55,640 nt of DNA from Pyrinomonadaceae bacterium (GTDB lineage: Bacteria; Acidobacteriota; Blastocatellia; Pyrinomonadales; Pyrinomonadaceae): the NCBI GenBank assembly GCA_030841105.1, contig JAVEDE010000014.1:1-55640 (forward strand), in the 5' to 3' direction. The notes under the pieces are model-generated. The model saw only the letters and a program-made list of their open reading frames with translations. It was not told the DNA's origin and did no database searches. Positions 1 through 10,384 of this stretch are shown in pieces; within the stretch, counting starts at the first letter, position 1; every line of letters starts with the position of its first letter. The position numbers and the translations under genes are program-made.

Positions 1-63
1 GGGTGACAAGTTAAAACAGCTTTCTGTCTTAACTTGTCACCCGTCACTTGTCACTCGTCACTG
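1..63. repeat. Intergenic TGACRAG-word inverted repeat (family A), cut by window edge
   Basis: Just downstream of ftsZ the sequence reads as a hairpin: TGACAAGTTAA on the left, TTAACTTGTCACCC on the right, followed by further copies of the 7-base word (CTTGTCA, CTCGTCA). The left arm is shortened by the window edge. It is one of about nine copies of the same element in this window; as the 3' flank of ftsZ it could act as a terminator or mRNA-end structure, which is inference. Confidence 0.8.
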
Positions 64-68
64 TTTTG

Positions 69-1229
69 TTAGTCTGCCTTCTTGCGAATGAAGGCGGGCA
101 CGTCGAGGTCGTCGGCGCGCGTCTGCCCGGCGGCCGTGCCGCGCGATGACGGCAACTCGTCGGTACGCGGCAGGTAACGCGGCTGCGCGGCGGGCATCAC
201 GTTCGGGTTGGGGACGAGACCGGCGTCGGCCGACTCTTTGTCGAAGCCCGTCGCGATGACCGTGATCTTCATCTCGTCGCGCATGGTCTCGTCAATCACC
301 GCGCCGAAGATGATGTTGGCGTCTTCGTCCGCCGCCTCGCGGATGATCGAAGAGGCTTCGTTGACTTCAAAGAGCGTCAGGTCGAGTCCGCCCGTGATGT
401 TGATGAGCACGCCCTTCGCGCCGTTGATCGAAGCCTCTTCCAGCAAGGGCGAAGAGATCGCCTCCTGCGTGGCTTTCAGCGCGCGGTCTTCGCCGCTCGC
501 GCGACCCGCGCCCATCAAGGCCATGCCCATCCCGGCCATGATTGATTTCACGTCGGCGAAGTCGAGGTTGATCAGGCCGGGCACGGTGATCAAGTCGCTG
601 ATGCCCTGCACGGCTTGGCGCAACACGTCGTCCGCCATCTTGAAGGCGTCCGTCAGAGACATGTCCTTCGTCACGTTGCCGAGCAGCCGTTCGTTCGGGA
701 TGGTGATCACGGTGTCCACACACTCGCGCAACTCGCGCAAGCCTTGATCGCCCTGCTGCATGCGACGCTTGCCCTCGAAGTGGAACGGCTTGGTGACGAC
801 CGCGACCGTCAACGCGTTCAACTCCGTCGCGAGACTCGCGATGATCGGGGCTGCGCCCGTGCCCGTGCCGCCGCCAAGTCCCGTGGTGACGAACACCATG
901 TCCGCGCCTTCGAGCGCCTCGATAATCTTCTCGGTGTCTTCGAGCGCGGCGTTTCTTCCCACGTCGGGGTTCGCGCCCGCGCCCAAACCCTTCGTCAACT
1001 TGCCGCCGAGTTGAATCTTGATCGGCGCGCGCGAACGCTTCAACGCCTGCAAGTCCGTGTTGGCGACGAGAAACTCGATGCCCTCAATGCCGGCCTCGAT
1101 CATGCGGTTGACGGCGTTGCCCCCGCCGCCGCCCACGCCGATCACTTTAATGCGCGCGCCGGTGATCGGAGGATCATCGTCAATGAAAATATTAATGCCA
1201 CTGCCCGGCTGACGGCTATCCGGTGTCAT
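69..1229 (-). CDS. ftsZ: Cell division GTPase FtsZ
   Basis: FtsZ is the tubulin-like GTPase that polymerises into the cytokinetic Z-ring. The 386-residue product carries the tubulin signature [10 protein letters not shown] at residues 119-128, the N-terminal nucleotide-binding glycine stretch ([12 protein letters not shown], about 32-43) and the C-terminal FtsA-binding peptide [12 protein letters not shown] at the very end. The linker before that peptide is short (about 50 residues), as in many non-proteobacterial FtsZs. The ATG start follows AAGGA. It is the last gene of the minus-strand division/wall cluster, 142 bases after ftsA, a gap long enough for its own promoter, although none is convincing. 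A repeat hairpin follows the stop codon. Confidence 0.98.
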   Translation of the reverse strand: MTPDSRQPGSGINIFIDDDPPITGARIKVIGVGGGGGNAVNRMIEAGIEGIEFLVANTDLQALKRSRAPIKIQLGGKLTKGLGAGANPDVGRNAALEDTEKIIEALEGADMVFVTTGLGGGTGTGAAPIIASLATELNALTVAVVTKPFHFEGKRRMQQGDQGLRELRECVDTVITIPNERLLGNVTKDMSLTDAFKMADDVLRQAVQGISDLITVPGLINLDFADVKSIMAGMGMALMGAGRASGEDRALKATQEAISSPLLEEASINGAKGVLINITGGLDLTLFEVNEASSIIREAADEDANIIFGAVIDETMRDEMKITVIATGFDKESADAGLVPNPNVMPAAQPRYLPRTDELPSSRGTAAGQTRADDLDVPAFIRKKAD

Positions 1230-1371
1230 ATCGTATAAGTCCTTTCGTCTTTTTGAACGCCCACCGCATCAGGGAGACCTGTGCGGCTATTTTGGGCTGT
1301 GCGCGCCGGTGACACCTATATATTGCGGACAACATCTTGTGCCGGCTGGCGCGGCAGCATACAACAACTTG

Positions 1372-2637
1372 TCAGAAAATACTACTAAAACGATTTCGAA
1401 ATTTTGAGACGAAGGCGGTCAACCCGCCCGTCGCCCCGCGTTTACCGCTCGCCGCGCGCGCTTCGACCGCGTTAGCGCGTCCGGCGACGAGTGACAGCCC
1501 TGCGGCGGCCGTCCACGCCGGCGTTTGAATGTCTTCGATGAGGCCGCCGAAACGGTCGCGCTCCGGGTAGCCGAGCCTGACGGGCGCGTCGAAAACCTGC
1601 TCCGCCACCTCGACCATCCCGCCCAAGAGCGACCCGCCGCCCGTCAACACCACCCCGCTCGACAACTGCCTGTCCCACCCCGACTCGCGTATCTCGTCGG
1701 CCACGTGCATCAACACTTCCTCGGCGCGCGGCTGCAAGATGTCGCACAAGATTTGGCGCGACAACTGGCGCGGGCCGCGCCCGCCCACCGAAGGCACTTC
1801 GACGAGTTCGCCGCGCTCCATCTCGCTCAACCCCGTGCTCGACGCATAGCCCACGGAACGCTTGATCTTCTCTGCCTCAGGGATCGGCGTGCGCAAGCCG
1901 AACGCGATGTCGTTCGTGAAGTGCGAACCGCCGAGCGCGAACACGGCCGTGTGCTGCACCGCCCCGCGCTGGTAGATGACCAGCCCCGTCGTCTCCGCCC
2001 CGATGTCAACCAGCGCTGAGCCGAACTCCTTGTCCTCTTCCGTCAGCGACGCTTCGGCGGCGGCCAACTGTTCGAGCACCATGTCCGAGACGACCAGCCC
2101 GGCGCGGTTGACGGCGTTGATGGCGTTCTGCCGCGCCGTGACGGGACTCGTCACGATATGGACTTTGACGGCGAGGCGCGCGCCGATCATGCCGACCGGA
2201 TCGTTGATGCCGTCCTGATCGTCAACAATGAACTCCTGCGGCAGGCGATCCACGATCTCGCGTCCGGCCGGGAGTTGAATGGCGCAGGCCGAGTCAATCG
2301 CGCGCCGCACGTCGTCCTGCGTGATCTCGCGGTCGCGCCCGGAGACGGCGACGATGGCCTGACCGTTGAAGCCCATGATGTGCGACCCGGCGAGGTTGAT
2401 CGTGACTTCCTCTGCTTCGAGGCCGCTCATGCGCTCGGCCGCTTCGACCGCGTGCTTGATCGCCTCGACCGCGTTTTCGGGGTTGACGATGACGCCTTTC
2501 CGCAGGCCGCGCGCCTCGGCCTCGCCGATGCCCACGATGTCGAGCGTGCCCGACACGTCGCCCGGTTCGCCGATGATGCACGTCACACGGCTCGTGCCGA
2601 TGCTCAAGCCGACCGTGTGTGCTCCGCGTTTCGCCAT
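1372..2637 (-). CDS. ftsA: Cell division protein FtsA (actin-like membrane tether)
   Basis: FtsA anchors FtsZ filaments to the inner membrane. The 421-residue protein starts [17 protein letters not shown], the usual FtsA opening with the phosphate-1 loop. It shows the phosphate-2 motif [12 protein letters not shown], the adenosine motif [10 protein letters not shown], and a C-terminal amphipathic segment ([14 protein letters not shown]) that is the expected membrane-targeting helix. I chose the ATG at 2637 over a GTG at 2664 because AGGAGG lies 11 bases before it and the family normally starts there. It lies 74 bases downstream of ftsQ and upstream of ftsZ, the conserved order. Confidence 0.96.
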   Translation of the reverse strand: MAKRGAHTVGLSIGTSRVTCIIGEPGDVSGTLDIVGIGEAEARGLRKGVIVNPENAVEAIKHAVEAAERMSGLEAEEVTINLAGSHIMGFNGQAIVAVSGRDREITQDDVRRAIDSACAIQLPAGREIVDRLPQEFIVDDQDGINDPVGMIGARLAVKVHIVTSPVTARQNAINAVNRAGLVVSDMVLEQLAAAEASLTEEDKEFGSALVDIGAETTGLVIYQRGAVQHTAVFALGGSHFTNDIAFGLRTPIPEAEKIKRSVGYASSTGLSEMERGELVEVPSVGGRGPRQLSRQILCDILQPRAEEVLMHVADEIRESGWDRQLSSGVVLTGGGSLLGGMVEVAEQVFDAPVRLGYPERDRFGGLIEDIQTPAWTAAAGLSLVAGRANAVEARAASGKRGATGGLTAFVSKFRNRFSSIF

Positions 2638-2711
2638 GCGTTTCTCGTCCTCCTCAAAAGCCACGCGCCCGGTTGCCCGCGCCGTGCCTGTCTCACGCGC
2701 CGTTCTACTCC

Positions 2712-3944
2712 TTAGCCGCTCCGGCCGACGCGGCGCGGGCGTTCGATCCCGCCGCGCGTCTGCCCCGTCGCGGTGCGCTCGCTCGCATCGCCACGCGCGC
2801 CCGCCTGTTTCTTGTCCTCTTTAACCTTCGACGCCAACTGACGCGGCTTACTACCTGACTGAACCACCGGCTTCTTCGTGTCCGCCGCGCGACGGTTCGT
2901 GTCGGCCGCAACGTTCGCCACCGTCGTCTCAGTCGCGTTGAATGTCTCGTCAACCGCCGCGTTCACGTTCGACTTCTCAGTCACGGCCGCGCCGCCCTGA
3001 TTGAGCGCGTGCGGTTTCGAGCCGATGACGGCGCGCTTGCCCTGCGTCATGTCAATGTAGGTGATGAACGCGCCGCGCGGCGTCGAGCGTTGCTCGTCGA
3101 GCGTCTCTAAAGATTGCCTGAGCCGCTTCGTCAAATCTTCGCGGCCGAGCCGCACTTCGATCTGCGAATCGTCGCCTGTCAACTGCGCGCGCACGTCGCG
3201 CAAATCGTCCAGATTCACTTCGCTCACGCGCGCGGCGATCCCGGCCGCCTCCCACTCACGCGAGAGTTCCAGATACTTCTCGACGCGACGACGGTTCTCC
3301 GTGCGCCCCGACTCCGTGCCAGACTCGTCCCAGCCGCGCATGAAGAAGGCGGGCGCGTTCTGCGTCGGCGCGACCGTCCCCGTCATCACGCCGTCGTCGT
3401 CAACCCAGACGAAACGCCCCGCCGATGTGCGCACGACGGCGCGCGGCGTGCGCTCCGTGATCCGCACGCGCAAGCCCGAAGGCAGCACGCGCGTGACGAC
3501 GGCCTTGCGCACCCACGGTTGACGTTCGAGTTCCGCGCTGATCGTGGCGAGGTCGGCCTGCCACACGCCGTTCGCGCCGCCCGCGCGTCGCACCACAGAC
3601 TTGATCTGATCCTCCGAGCCTTGCGTGACGCCGCTCACGTCCACCGTCCGCAGTTGGAAGAACGAAGACGACGACGCCGTGCGGTAGGCCGTGAAGCAGA
3701 CCAGCCCCACGCACACGGCGAACAGGGTCTTGCCCGCGAGCGGCATCCACGCGAGCGCCTTGTCCCAGGACGAAGACGAATTGCCCTTCGACGACTTGCC
3801 GCGACTCGACGCGCCGACGCGCCCGCCGCCGTTGCCGCCGCGCTTGCTCGGACGCTGCTGCGTGATCTCTCCGGCGCGCCCGCGGCTGCCGCCGCCCTGT
3901 GCGCCGCGTCCCGCGCGTGGTGTGATGACTTGCTCTCTCAACAT
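2712..3944 (-). CDS. ftsQ: Cell division protein FtsQ/DivIB with long disordered tail
   Basis: FtsQ is a bitopic divisome protein that recruits FtsL/FtsB. The 410-residue product has a basic, glycine/serine-rich cytoplasmic N-terminus (residues 1-65), one membrane segment (about 68-90), a POTRA domain beginning at [12 protein letters not shown], and the following beta domain with the conserved WV(R)[19 protein letters not shown] pattern. The last about 110 residues are low-complexity and polar (Asn/Thr/Ala then Lys/Arg-rich) and are not part of the usual FtsQ fold; typical family members are 250-300 residues. It sits between murB and ftsA; a repeat hairpin separates it from murB. Confidence 0.93.
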   Translation of the reverse strand: MLREQVITPRAGRGAQGGGSRGRAGEITQQRPSKRGGNGGGRVGASSRGKSSKGNSSSSWDKALAWMPLAGKTLFAVCVGLVCFTAYRTASSSSFFQLRTVDVSGVTQGSEDQIKSVVRRAGGANGVWQADLATISAELERQPWVRKAVVTRVLPSGLRVRITERTPRAVVRTSAGRFVWVDDDGVMTGTVAPTQNAPAFFMRGWDESGTESGRTENRRRVEKYLELSREWEAAGIAARVSEVNLDDLRDVRAQLTGDDSQIEVRLGREDLTKRLRQSLETLDEQRSTPRGAFITYIDMTQGKRAVIGSKPHALNQGGAAVTEKSNVNAAVDETFNATETTVANVAADTNRRAADTKKPVVQSGSKPRQLASKVKEDKKQAGARGDASERTATGQTRGGIERPRRVGRSG

Positions 3945-3965
3945 CCTTTACTCCAGTGCCAACTA

Positions 3966-4022
3966 CAGTGACAAGTGACGTGTGACAGGTGACAAGTTAA
4001 AGACTTGTCCTTTGTCAGTCGC
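3966..4022. repeat. TGACRAG-word inverted repeat (family A) between murB and ftsQ
   Basis: The left arm has four tandem words (TGACAAG, TGACGTG, TGACAGG, TGACAAG) followed by TTAAAG, and a short right arm ACTTGTCCTTTGTCA. The murB stop codon lies inside the right arm. Same architecture as the copies near 11.5, 17.2, 22.9, 46.7 and 51.4 kb, but with a truncated right arm. Confidence 0.75.
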
Positions 4023-5073
4023 GCCTTTCATCTTCAACTGCCGCGTCTTGCGTGTTCACAGTCGCTTCCCCCGAACCTGCTTTATCTTCGCCGGCATTCG
4101 TCTCGAACGCTTCGCGCGTGTTGCCGCTCCGCCACAGTTCGACCTCGTATTCCAACTCGATGCCGCGCTCGCGCCGGATGCGCTCTCTGATCTCTTCGGC
4201 GAGCGCGAAAGCGTCCGAGGCGCGCGCGTCGTCGCCCTCAGTCACAATGAAGTTAGCGTGGACGGGCGAGACGACCGCGCCGCCGCGCTTCTCGCCCTTC
4301 ATGCCCATCTCGTCAATCATCTTCCCCGTGCTCAGGCCGCTGCCCGGCGGGTTCTTGAAGAAGCAGCCCGCGGAACGCGCGCCGTGCGGCTGCGTCTCCA
4401 TCCGCTGCCGCTTCACTTCCGCCATCCGCTCCACTATCTTCGCCGAGTCGTCGAGACGAAGTTTAAGCGTCACGCCTAACAGCAACTCGCCCTCGCGGAA
4501 AGAAGTGTGCCGGTAGTTCCAACTGATCTCGTTGCCTCTAACGTGCACCACGCGACCGCCGCGCGCCACGCGCACCGTCTCCACGACGTTTCCGATCTCG
4601 TGCCCGTATGCGCCCGCGTTCATCCAGAGCGCGCCGCCGACCGTGCCGGGGATGCCGCCCAAGCCTTCGATCCCTGCGAGTCCGCGTCGCGCCGCGTCCA
4701 CGCACAGGCGCGGCAGCGAATAGCCCGCGCTCACGCTCACGCGCTCGCCCTCGAACAACGCTGTGCCCTTCACCTCGCGCATGCTCACGACGACGTAATG
4801 ATGATCCTCGTCGTCTGCAAGGACGTTGCTGCCCGCGCCGAGCACGCGCCACGCGACCCCGGCCGCTTCCAACTCTCCGGCCACCGCCGCCGCCGCTTCT
4901 TCCGTCTCCGGCGCGAACACCCAGTCAATCGCGCCCCCGACGCGCAGACTCGTCAACTCCGCAAAACGCCGCCCGCGCGCCGCACGCACCAGCGTGCGCG
5001 CCGCGATCTCTTCGATCAACGCGTCGCGCTCAGAGAGGCTCATCGTCGTGCTGCTGTGCGTCATCGTCGTCAT
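4015..5073 (-). CDS. murB: UDP-N-acetylenolpyruvoylglucosamine reductase MurB
   Basis: MurB reduces UDP-GlcNAc-enolpyruvate to UDP-MurNAc with NADPH and FAD in the cytoplasm. The 352-residue product shows the FAD-binding signatures VLGAGSNVL and [21 protein letters not shown], then [11 protein letters not shown]. The proton donor position, Ser in the E. coli enzyme, appears to be Cys here, a substitution seen in other bacterial MurBs. Its start overlaps the murC stop (ATGA), indicating translational coupling. The C-terminal about 30 residues beyond ELWRSG are acidic and unconserved, and the stop codon lies in an intergenic repeat. Alternative starts at residues 4 and 11 (Met) are possible. 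Confidence 0.95.
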   Translation of the reverse strand: MTTMTHSSTTMSLSERDALIEEIAARTLVRAARGRRFAELTSLRVGGAIDWVFAPETEEAAAAVAGELEAAGVAWRVLGAGSNVLADDEDHHYVVVSMREVKGTALFEGERVSVSAGYSLPRLCVDAARRGLAGIEGLGGIPGTVGGALWMNAGAYGHEIGNVVETVRVARGGRVVHVRGNEISWNYRHTSFREGELLLGVTLKLRLDDSAKIVERMAEVKRQRMETQPHGARSAGCFFKNPPGSGLSTGKMIDEMGMKGEKRGGAVVSPVHANFIVTEGDDARASDAFALAEEIRERIRRERGIELEYEVELWRSGNTREAFETNAGEDKAGSGEATVNTQDAAVEDERRD

Positions 5074-6530
5074 TTGCCGTCGTCGCCCGCGCCGTTAGGT
5101 TTATCGCCGTTGCCGTTTTTATCGCCGTGGCCGTTCTTGTCGCCGTTGCCGTTTTTGTTGAGCAGTTCGATCAACTCTTCGCCCGCGCGAAAGACGCTGC
5201 CCGCGCCGAGCGTGATCACCATGTCGCCGTTGTGCGCCTCGCTGAGCAACGCCTTGACGGCCGTCTCCAAAGAGCCGACGTAGAAAGTGTTCTTGTGGCC
5301 GTAGCGTTTCACCGCCTCGACCAACGCTTCCGCCGTGACGCCCGCAATCGGGTCTTCGCTCGCCGCGTAGATGTCGGTCACGAGCAGCACGTCGGCGTTG
5401 TTGAACGAGCGCGCAAACTCGTCCATCTGATCCTGCGTGCGCGTGTAGCGGTGCGGCTGGAAGAGTACGACCATGCGACGACCGGACGATCCGATCTTGG
5501 CGGCGGCGAGCGTCGCGCGAATCTCCGTCGGGTGATGCCCGTAGTCGTCCACGACGAGCACGCCGCGCGCCTCGCCCTTGAACTGGAAGCGGCGATTGAC
5601 GCCCGCGTACTCGCCCAAGCCCTCCACGGTCTTCTCGAACGGCACTTCCAACTCGAAGCTGATCGAGATGGCCGCGAGCGCGTTGTAAACGTTGTGCAAG
5701 CCCGGCACGCGCAGAGTGATTTCGCCCATCACCTCCTGCCCGCGCCAGACCGTGAAGCGCGAGCCGAACGGGATGTCGAAGCGGATGCCGTGCGCCGAAA
5801 CGTCGGCCTGCGCGCTCAACCCGTAAGTGATGCGGCGGCGTTTGACGTGCGGGATCACCGCCTGCACGTAAGGGTCGTCGAGACACAGCACCGACGCGCC
5901 GTAGAACGGCACTTTGTTGACGAACCTGATGAAGCAGTCCTGCATGTCTTCCATGTCGCGGTAGTAGTCCATGTGCTCGCGGTCAATGTTCGTGACGACC
6001 GTGAACGTCGGTGCGAGCATCAGAAACGATCTGTCGCTTTCGTCCGCTTCGACCACCATCAAATCGCTCTTGCCCAAACGTGCGTTCGAGCCGAACGCCC
6101 CGACCACGCCGCCGACGACGACCGTGGGATCGAGTCCCGCCGCGCCCAAGACCATCCCGATCATCGAAGTGGTCGTCGTCTTGCCGTGCGATCCGGCGAC
6201 GGCCACCGTGTCCCGCTTGAGGCGCATCAACTCGGCCAGCATCTCCGCCCGCGCGATCACGGGAATCGAACGCTCGCGCGCCTCGATCAACTCCGGGTTG
6301 TTGTCGCGCACGGCGGTGGAGCGAACGACCACCTGCGCGTCGCCCACGTTCTCCGCGCGATGCCCCTCGTTGACCGTCACGCCCAACGCTTCCAAACGCT
6401 CCGTCACGCCCGAACGCTTCATGTCCGAACCCGACACGTTGAACCCCAGATTCGCCAGCACCTCGGCGATGCCCGACATGCCGATGCCGCCGATGCCCAC
6501 CAGATGAACGTGTTGGATGCGATGAAACAT
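5070..6530 (-). CDS. murC: UDP-N-acetylmuramate--L-alanine ligase MurC
   Basis: MurC adds L-alanine to UDP-MurNAc using ATP, the first step of stem-peptide synthesis. The 486-residue protein begins [20 protein letters not shown] (UDP-binding Rossmann loop), has the ATP loop GSHGKTTT at 113-120 and the Mur-ligase [12 protein letters not shown] motif. I chose this ATG because the family begins at the Rossmann strand; the open frame continues about 20 codons upstream into a repeat element. The last about 26 residues repeat N-G-N-G-D-K units and look disordered; they are not part of the ligase fold. It overlaps murB by 4 bases. Confidence 0.96.
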   Translation of the reverse strand: MFHRIQHVHLVGIGGIGMSGIAEVLANLGFNVSGSDMKRSGVTERLEALGVTVNEGHRAENVGDAQVVVRSTAVRDNNPELIEARERSIPVIARAEMLAELMRLKRDTVAVAGSHGKTTTTSMIGMVLGAAGLDPTVVVGGVVGAFGSNARLGKSDLMVVEADESDRSFLMLAPTFTVVTNIDREHMDYYRDMEDMQDCFIRFVNKVPFYGASVLCLDDPYVQAVIPHVKRRRITYGLSAQADVSAHGIRFDIPFGSRFTVWRGQEVMGEITLRVPGLHNVYNALAAISISFELEVPFEKTVEGLGEYAGVNRRFQFKGEARGVLVVDDYGHHPTEIRATLAAAKIGSSGRRMVVLFQPHRYTRTQDQMDEFARSFNNADVLLVTDIYAASEDPIAGVTAEALVEAVKRYGHKNTFYVGSLETAVKALLSEAHNGDMVITLGAGSVFRAGEELIELLNKNGNGDKNGHGDKNGNGDKPNGAGDDGK

Positions 6531-6535
6531 AAGCT

Positions 6536-6613
6536 CAACTTTGTCAGTCGCCAGTTGTGCTTCGTCCGTTGTGTGACAATCTACAAACAACGGACGACTG
6601 ACTACCGACCACG
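6536..6613. repeat. Intergenic inverted repeat, family B (GTCAGTTG/CGTCCGTTGT words)
   Basis: Between murG and murC. CGTCCGTTGT on the left pairs with ACAACGGACG on the right around ACAATCTACAA; outside, GTCAGTC pairs with GACTGAC. The words differ from family A but the layout (word-built arms around a unique centre) is the same. A second copy lies at about 19.79-19.89 kb. The murG stop codon (TAG) falls inside it. Confidence 0.75.
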
Positions 6614-7684
6614 GACAGCCACCAGCTTTTCAATCAACTCTACCGTCAACCCGGCGGCGTTTGGTCGTGCCATTCGGCGGCTCGCCTGTTCGCGGCGCGT
6701 GATCTCCGCAGGGTCGTTTATCAATTCGGCGATCTCTTTCGCCAACGCTTCGCCCGTCAAATGCTCTTGCAGGATCATGCGTGCGGCGTTCGACTCTTGC
6801 AACACTTCGGCGTTGCGCCGTTGTTCGAGTTGGCCGGGGAGCGGGATCATGATCGCCGTCTTACCGGCCGCCATGAGTTCCGCCGCCGTCGTCGCCCCGG
6901 CGCGCGAGACGATCAAGTCTGCGGCGGAGAAAGCCGCCACCATGTCGTCTATGTACTCCTTGATCTCCGCACGTTCAGCCCAGCCCGCCTGCTCGTAACC
7001 TTTGCGCACCGTCTCGAAATCCAGCTTGCCCGTCTGGTGCGTGATGTGCAGCACGTCGCGGTGCGCGGCGAGGTGTGGCAAGGCCGCGACCAGCGCGTTG
7101 CTTACCGCCCGCGCGCCCTGCGACCCGCCAAAGAGCAGCAAAGAAAAACGCGAAGGGTCGCGCATTTTTGCCGGAATGTCAAAGAACTCGCGGCGGACGG
7201 GATTTCCGGTCACAATCGCCTTGCCGCGAAAGTAAGGCAGCGTCGCCTCGAACGAGACGGTCGCCGCGTCAACAAACCGCGCGAGCCTGCGGTTGGTAAA
7301 ACCGGGCACGGCGTTCGACTCCATGACGAGCGTCGGCACTCGCATCAACGCCGCCGTCAGCAGCACCGAACCCGTCACGTAGCCGCCCGCGCCGACGACC
7401 ACATCGGGGCGAAACTCGCGTATCAACCTGCGCGCCGCCGCGAAACTTTTCGGCAGCAACACCAGCCCCCGCAGACGCGACGAGAGGCTCATGTTCGTCA
7501 GCCCCGCGCTTTCAATGAGCGATAACTCGAACCCCGCCTGCGGCACGAGCCGCGTCTCCAACCCCCGCGCCGTGCCGACGAAACGCACCGCCGATTCCGG
7601 ATGCCTCGTCGTCAACTCTTTCGCCACGGCGAGCGCGGGGTAGATGTGCCCGCCCGTCCCCCCGGCGGCGAAGAGCGCGCGCAT
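6602..7684 (-). CDS. murG: Lipid II synthase MurG (GlcNAc transferase)
   Basis: MurG transfers GlcNAc from UDP-GlcNAc to lipid I at the inner face of the membrane, making lipid II. The 360-residue protein starts [17 protein letters not shown], the diagnostic glycine-rich loop, and contains the other GT28 motifs [12 protein letters not shown] and [13 protein letters not shown], with the UDP-sugar site region [23 protein letters not shown]. The frame is open further upstream but that part overlaps ftsW and has no MurG similarity. It begins 8 bases after the ftsW stop. Its stop codon lies in a repeat. Confidence 0.97.
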   Translation of the reverse strand: MRALFAAGGTGGHIYPALAVAKELTTRHPESAVRFVGTARGLETRLVPQAGFELSLIESAGLTNMSLSSRLRGLVLLPKSFAAARRLIREFRPDVVVGAGGYVTGSVLLTAALMRVPTLVMESNAVPGFTNRRLARFVDAATVSFEATLPYFRGKAIVTGNPVRREFFDIPAKMRDPSRFSLLLFGGSQGARAVSNALVAALPHLAAHRDVLHITHQTGKLDFETVRKGYEQAGWAERAEIKEYIDDMVAAFSAADLIVSRAGATTAAELMAAGKTAIMIPLPGQLEQRRNAEVLQESNAARMILQEHLTGEALAKEIAELINDPAEITRREQASRRMARPNAAGLTVELIEKLVAVRGR

Positions 7685-7692
7685 TGTCAAAC

Positions 7693-8898
7693 TCAACTCC
7701 GGCCTTCCGGCCGCCACGTCTGCGTGACGGGCACGCGCTGGCGTCGCGGCGGCAAGGCGGACGCGGTCTTCGACGCAATCTCTCCGCGCGTCGCGGCGTC
7801 GCCCTGCGCCGTCCCCTGCTGCGAGATGTTCAAGAGCACGCCGACGCTCAAGAGCGTCAACATCATCGAAGAGCCGCCATAGGAGATGAACGGCAGCGGA
7901 ATGCCCTTCGTCGGCACGAGCGACAGGACGACGCTGATATTGAACAACGCCTGCGCCACGATGCCGACCACGATCGCCAGACCGAGCAGCATCCCGAAAC
8001 GATCCGGCGCGCGCCGAGCAGCCCTCACGCCGCGCCACAAGAACAGACCGAAGACCGCGACGAGCGTCAACGCGCCGAGCAGCCCCAACTCTTCGCCCAC
8101 CACCGCGAAGATGAAGTCCGAATGTGCGAACGGCAGGAACAGCATCTTCTGTCGCCCCTGCGCGAACCCCAAGCCGTCCGTCCCGCCCGACCCGACCGCG
8201 ATCAGCGATTGCACCACTTGGAAACCAGTCCCCTGCGCGTCAGCCCACGGATCGAGGAACGCCGTCACGCGCCCCAGCCGCCACGGGAACAGCACGATCA
8301 TAAAGAAGATGCCGACCAAGCCCGCCGCGCCGAGCACGCCCAGATACAACAGACGCGCGCCCGCCGCGAACAATAGCACCACGCTCACGACGCCGAGCAT
8401 CATCGCCGTCCCCAGATCAGGCTCGGCCGCGACCAGCAACACGTACAACCCCGTCATCAACACGCACGGCAGGAAAGTTTTCAGGAGCGCGTGCTCCTCG
8501 CCCGCGCGGCGTTCGAGAAAGCGCGCGAGGAAGACGGCCAGCGCGAGTTTCGACAACTCCGACGGTTGCAGCGAAAAGCCGCCGAACCTGATCCAGCGAT
8601 GCGCGCCGTTGATGCGCGGGAACGCGAACACGGCGAACAGCATCACGACCGTCCCCGCGACGAGTGCGATGACGACGCGGCGATCCCTGAGCCGCCCGTA
8701 GTCGAAGTGCATCGCGCCCATCATCGCCAACAAGCCCGCCACCGTCCACACCGCCTGTTTCTTGACGTAGTGATACTGCGTGCCGTTTTCGACGAACGCC
8801 AGATCGGCCGACGCGCTGTAGACCATCACGACGCCAAACAGCGCCAGCCCTACCGTCGCGGCAAACAACCACTCGTCAGCTTGTAGCTTTCTCGCCAT
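7693..8898 (-). CDS. ftsW: Lipid II polymerase FtsW (SEDS family)
   Basis: FtsW is the division-specific SEDS glycosyltransferase that polymerises lipid II together with its cognate class B PBP (here ftsI in the same cluster). The 401-residue product has about ten membrane segments, starts MARKLQADEWLFAATVGLALFG and shows SEDS signatures: INGAHRWIRFGGFSLQPSELSK and, near the end, SLVPTKGIPLPFISYGGSSM. About 45 polar residues follow the last membrane segment. It lies between murD and murG, the conserved cluster position. Confidence 0.96.
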   Translation of the reverse strand: MARKLQADEWLFAATVGLALFGVVMVYSASADLAFVENGTQYHYVKKQAVWTVAGLLAMMGAMHFDYGRLRDRRVVIALVAGTVVMLFAVFAFPRINGAHRWIRFGGFSLQPSELSKLALAVFLARFLERRAGEEHALLKTFLPCVLMTGLYVLLVAAEPDLGTAMMLGVVSVVLLFAAGARLLYLGVLGAAGLVGIFFMIVLFPWRLGRVTAFLDPWADAQGTGFQVVQSLIAVGSGGTDGLGFAQGRQKMLFLPFAHSDFIFAVVGEELGLLGALTLVAVFGLFLWRGVRAARRAPDRFGMLLGLAIVVGIVAQALFNISVVLSLVPTKGIPLPFISYGGSSMMLTLLSVGVLLNISQQGTAQGDAATRGEIASKTASALPPRRQRVPVTQTWRPEGRS

Positions 8899-8908
8899 AA
8901 CTCAACGG

Positions 8909-9009
8909 GTTTCAAGTTTCAGGTTTCAAGTCTGACCAGATTTCAAATTTCAAGTCTGAACTTCTTTGTTCTTTAACTGGAAACCTGAAACCTGAGACTT
9001 GAAACTTCT
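8909..9009. repeat. Intergenic inverted repeat, family C (TTTCAAGTTTCAGG words)
   Basis: Left arm made of TTTCAAG/TTTCAGG words, right arm of AACCTGAAACCTGAGACTTG words, with a unique centre near 8960-8975. It lies between ftsW and murD and extends into murD: the last about ten codons of murD (ending SSLRFQVSS) are the repeat itself. Same design as families A and B but a different word. Confidence 0.8.
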
Positions 9010-10358
9010 TCCACCGCTTCCTTAAACACTCTGCCCCGGTGCTCGAAACCATCGAACATGTCCCAACTGGCGCACGCGGGCGCGAGCAACACCACGTCGC
9101 CGGGACGCGCCGCTTCGGCCGCGCGCCGCACGGCCTCCGACATCTCCGTCACGCGAATGACCGGCGCGTGATCTCGCAACTCGCTCTCGATGCGCGCGGC
9201 GTCTTCGCCGAGCACGACGAGGGCGCGCGCCTTACGTCCGACGAGCGGTGCGAGCGGCGCATAGGGCGCGTTCTTGCCGCGCCCGCCGAGGATCAAGACG
9301 ATCTGCCCCGCGTGTTCCGCGAACGCTTCCATCGCCTTCAACGCCGCGTCCACGTTCGTCGCCTTCGAGTCGTTGTAGAACTCGACGCCGTTGATTTCCG
9401 CGACGCGTTCCAAACGGTGCTCGACGGGTTTGAAGTTGCGCACCGTCTCGCGCATCGAGTCGGGCGACGCGCCGCACGCCAGCCCGCATGCCAGCGCGGC
9501 GAGCACGTTCTGGACGTTGTGCAGGCCGCGCAGTTGCATCTCGTCACGCGTCATCAACACGCGCTCGCCGTCCGGCGTCCGCGACACGAGTTCGCGCCCG
9601 TCGCGCAGAAACAGACCCTCTTCGAGTTCGCGCTCGACGCTGAACAGCGTGACGTGCGCGCGCAAGCCCGTCGCCCACGAAGCGACGATGTCGTCGTCCG
9701 CGTTCAAGATCGCCACGTCAGCCGCCGTCTGGTTGCGGAAGATGCGGTGCTTCGCCGCGCCGTAGTCGGTCAGCGTCTCGTAGCGATCCATGTGGTCGGG
9801 CATCAAGTTCAACACGACGGCGACCGTCGGGTGAAACCCGGCAATCGTCTCAAGCTGGTAGCTCGACACCTCCGCGACCGTCCAGCCGTCTTCGCGCGAC
9901 GCGTCCACGAGCGAGACGAGCGGCGTGCCGATGTTGCCGCCGACCTGCACCGGCAGCCCCGCGCCTCTGAGCAACTCCGCGACGAGCGCGGTCGTCGTCG
10001 TCTTCCCGTTCGTGCCCGTGATGGCGACGATGCGCCCGCGAAGGAAGCGCGCCGCGAGTTCGACTTCGCCGATCACCTCCGCGCCCGCGCGATCCATGTA
10101 ACGCACCGGGATGTTCTTCGGCGGCACGCCGGGACTCACCACGACGAGTTCGATCTGATCCATCAGCCACATCGGCACGTCGCCCGCGAGCAAACCGACG
10201 CCTTCCGCCTTCAACCCGCGCGCCTCCTCCGTCCACTCTTCGACGGCCTTGCGGTCGTTCAACGCGACGGTCGCCCCGCGCGCCGCCAAGAAACGCGCCG
10301 CCGCCACGCCGCTGCGCGCCGCGCCGATGACCAGAACTTTTTTCCCTTCAACCTGCAA
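8973..10358 (-). CDS. murD: UDP-N-acetylmuramoylalanine--D-glutamate ligase MurD
   Basis: MurD attaches D-glutamate to UDP-MurNAc-L-Ala using ATP. The 461-residue product shows the N-terminal Rossmann loop VLVIGAARSGVAAA, the ATP loop GTNGKTTT at 114-121, the EVSSYQLE motif and the C-terminal YNDSKATNVDA and ILGGRGKN segments. The start is a TTG; no better ATG exists before the Rossmann loop and the ribosome binding site is weak, so the start is uncertain by a few codons. The C-terminal tail VSSLRFQVSS is encoded by the flanking repeat, so the native protein was probably about ten residues shorter before the element entered. Confidence 0.95.
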   Translation of the reverse strand: MQVEGKKVLVIGAARSGVAAARFLAARGATVALNDRKAVEEWTEEARGLKAEGVGLLAGDVPMWLMDQIELVVVSPGVPPKNIPVRYMDRAGAEVIGEVELAARFLRGRIVAITGTNGKTTTTALVAELLRGAGLPVQVGGNIGTPLVSLVDASREDGWTVAEVSSYQLETIAGFHPTVAVVLNLMPDHMDRYETLTDYGAAKHRIFRNQTAADVAILNADDDIVASWATGLRAHVTLFSVERELEEGLFLRDGRELVSRTPDGERVLMTRDEMQLRGLHNVQNVLAALACGLACGASPDSMRETVRNFKPVEHRLERVAEINGVEFYNDSKATNVDAALKAMEAFAEHAGQIVLILGGRGKNAPYAPLAPLVGRKARALVVLGEDAARIESELRDHAPVIRVTEMSEAVRRAAEAARPGDVVLLAPACASWDMFDGFEHRGRVFKEAVEEVSSLRFQVSS

Positions 10359-10384
10359 ATCGTTCAGCTTTCAATTATCAACAT

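Noticed and set aside
4608..6998. 796-codon open frame on the plus strand across murB, murC and murG
   Set aside because: It is antisense to three unmistakable Mur genes, Arg/Ala/Pro-rich, and without any domain; a GC-rich shadow.
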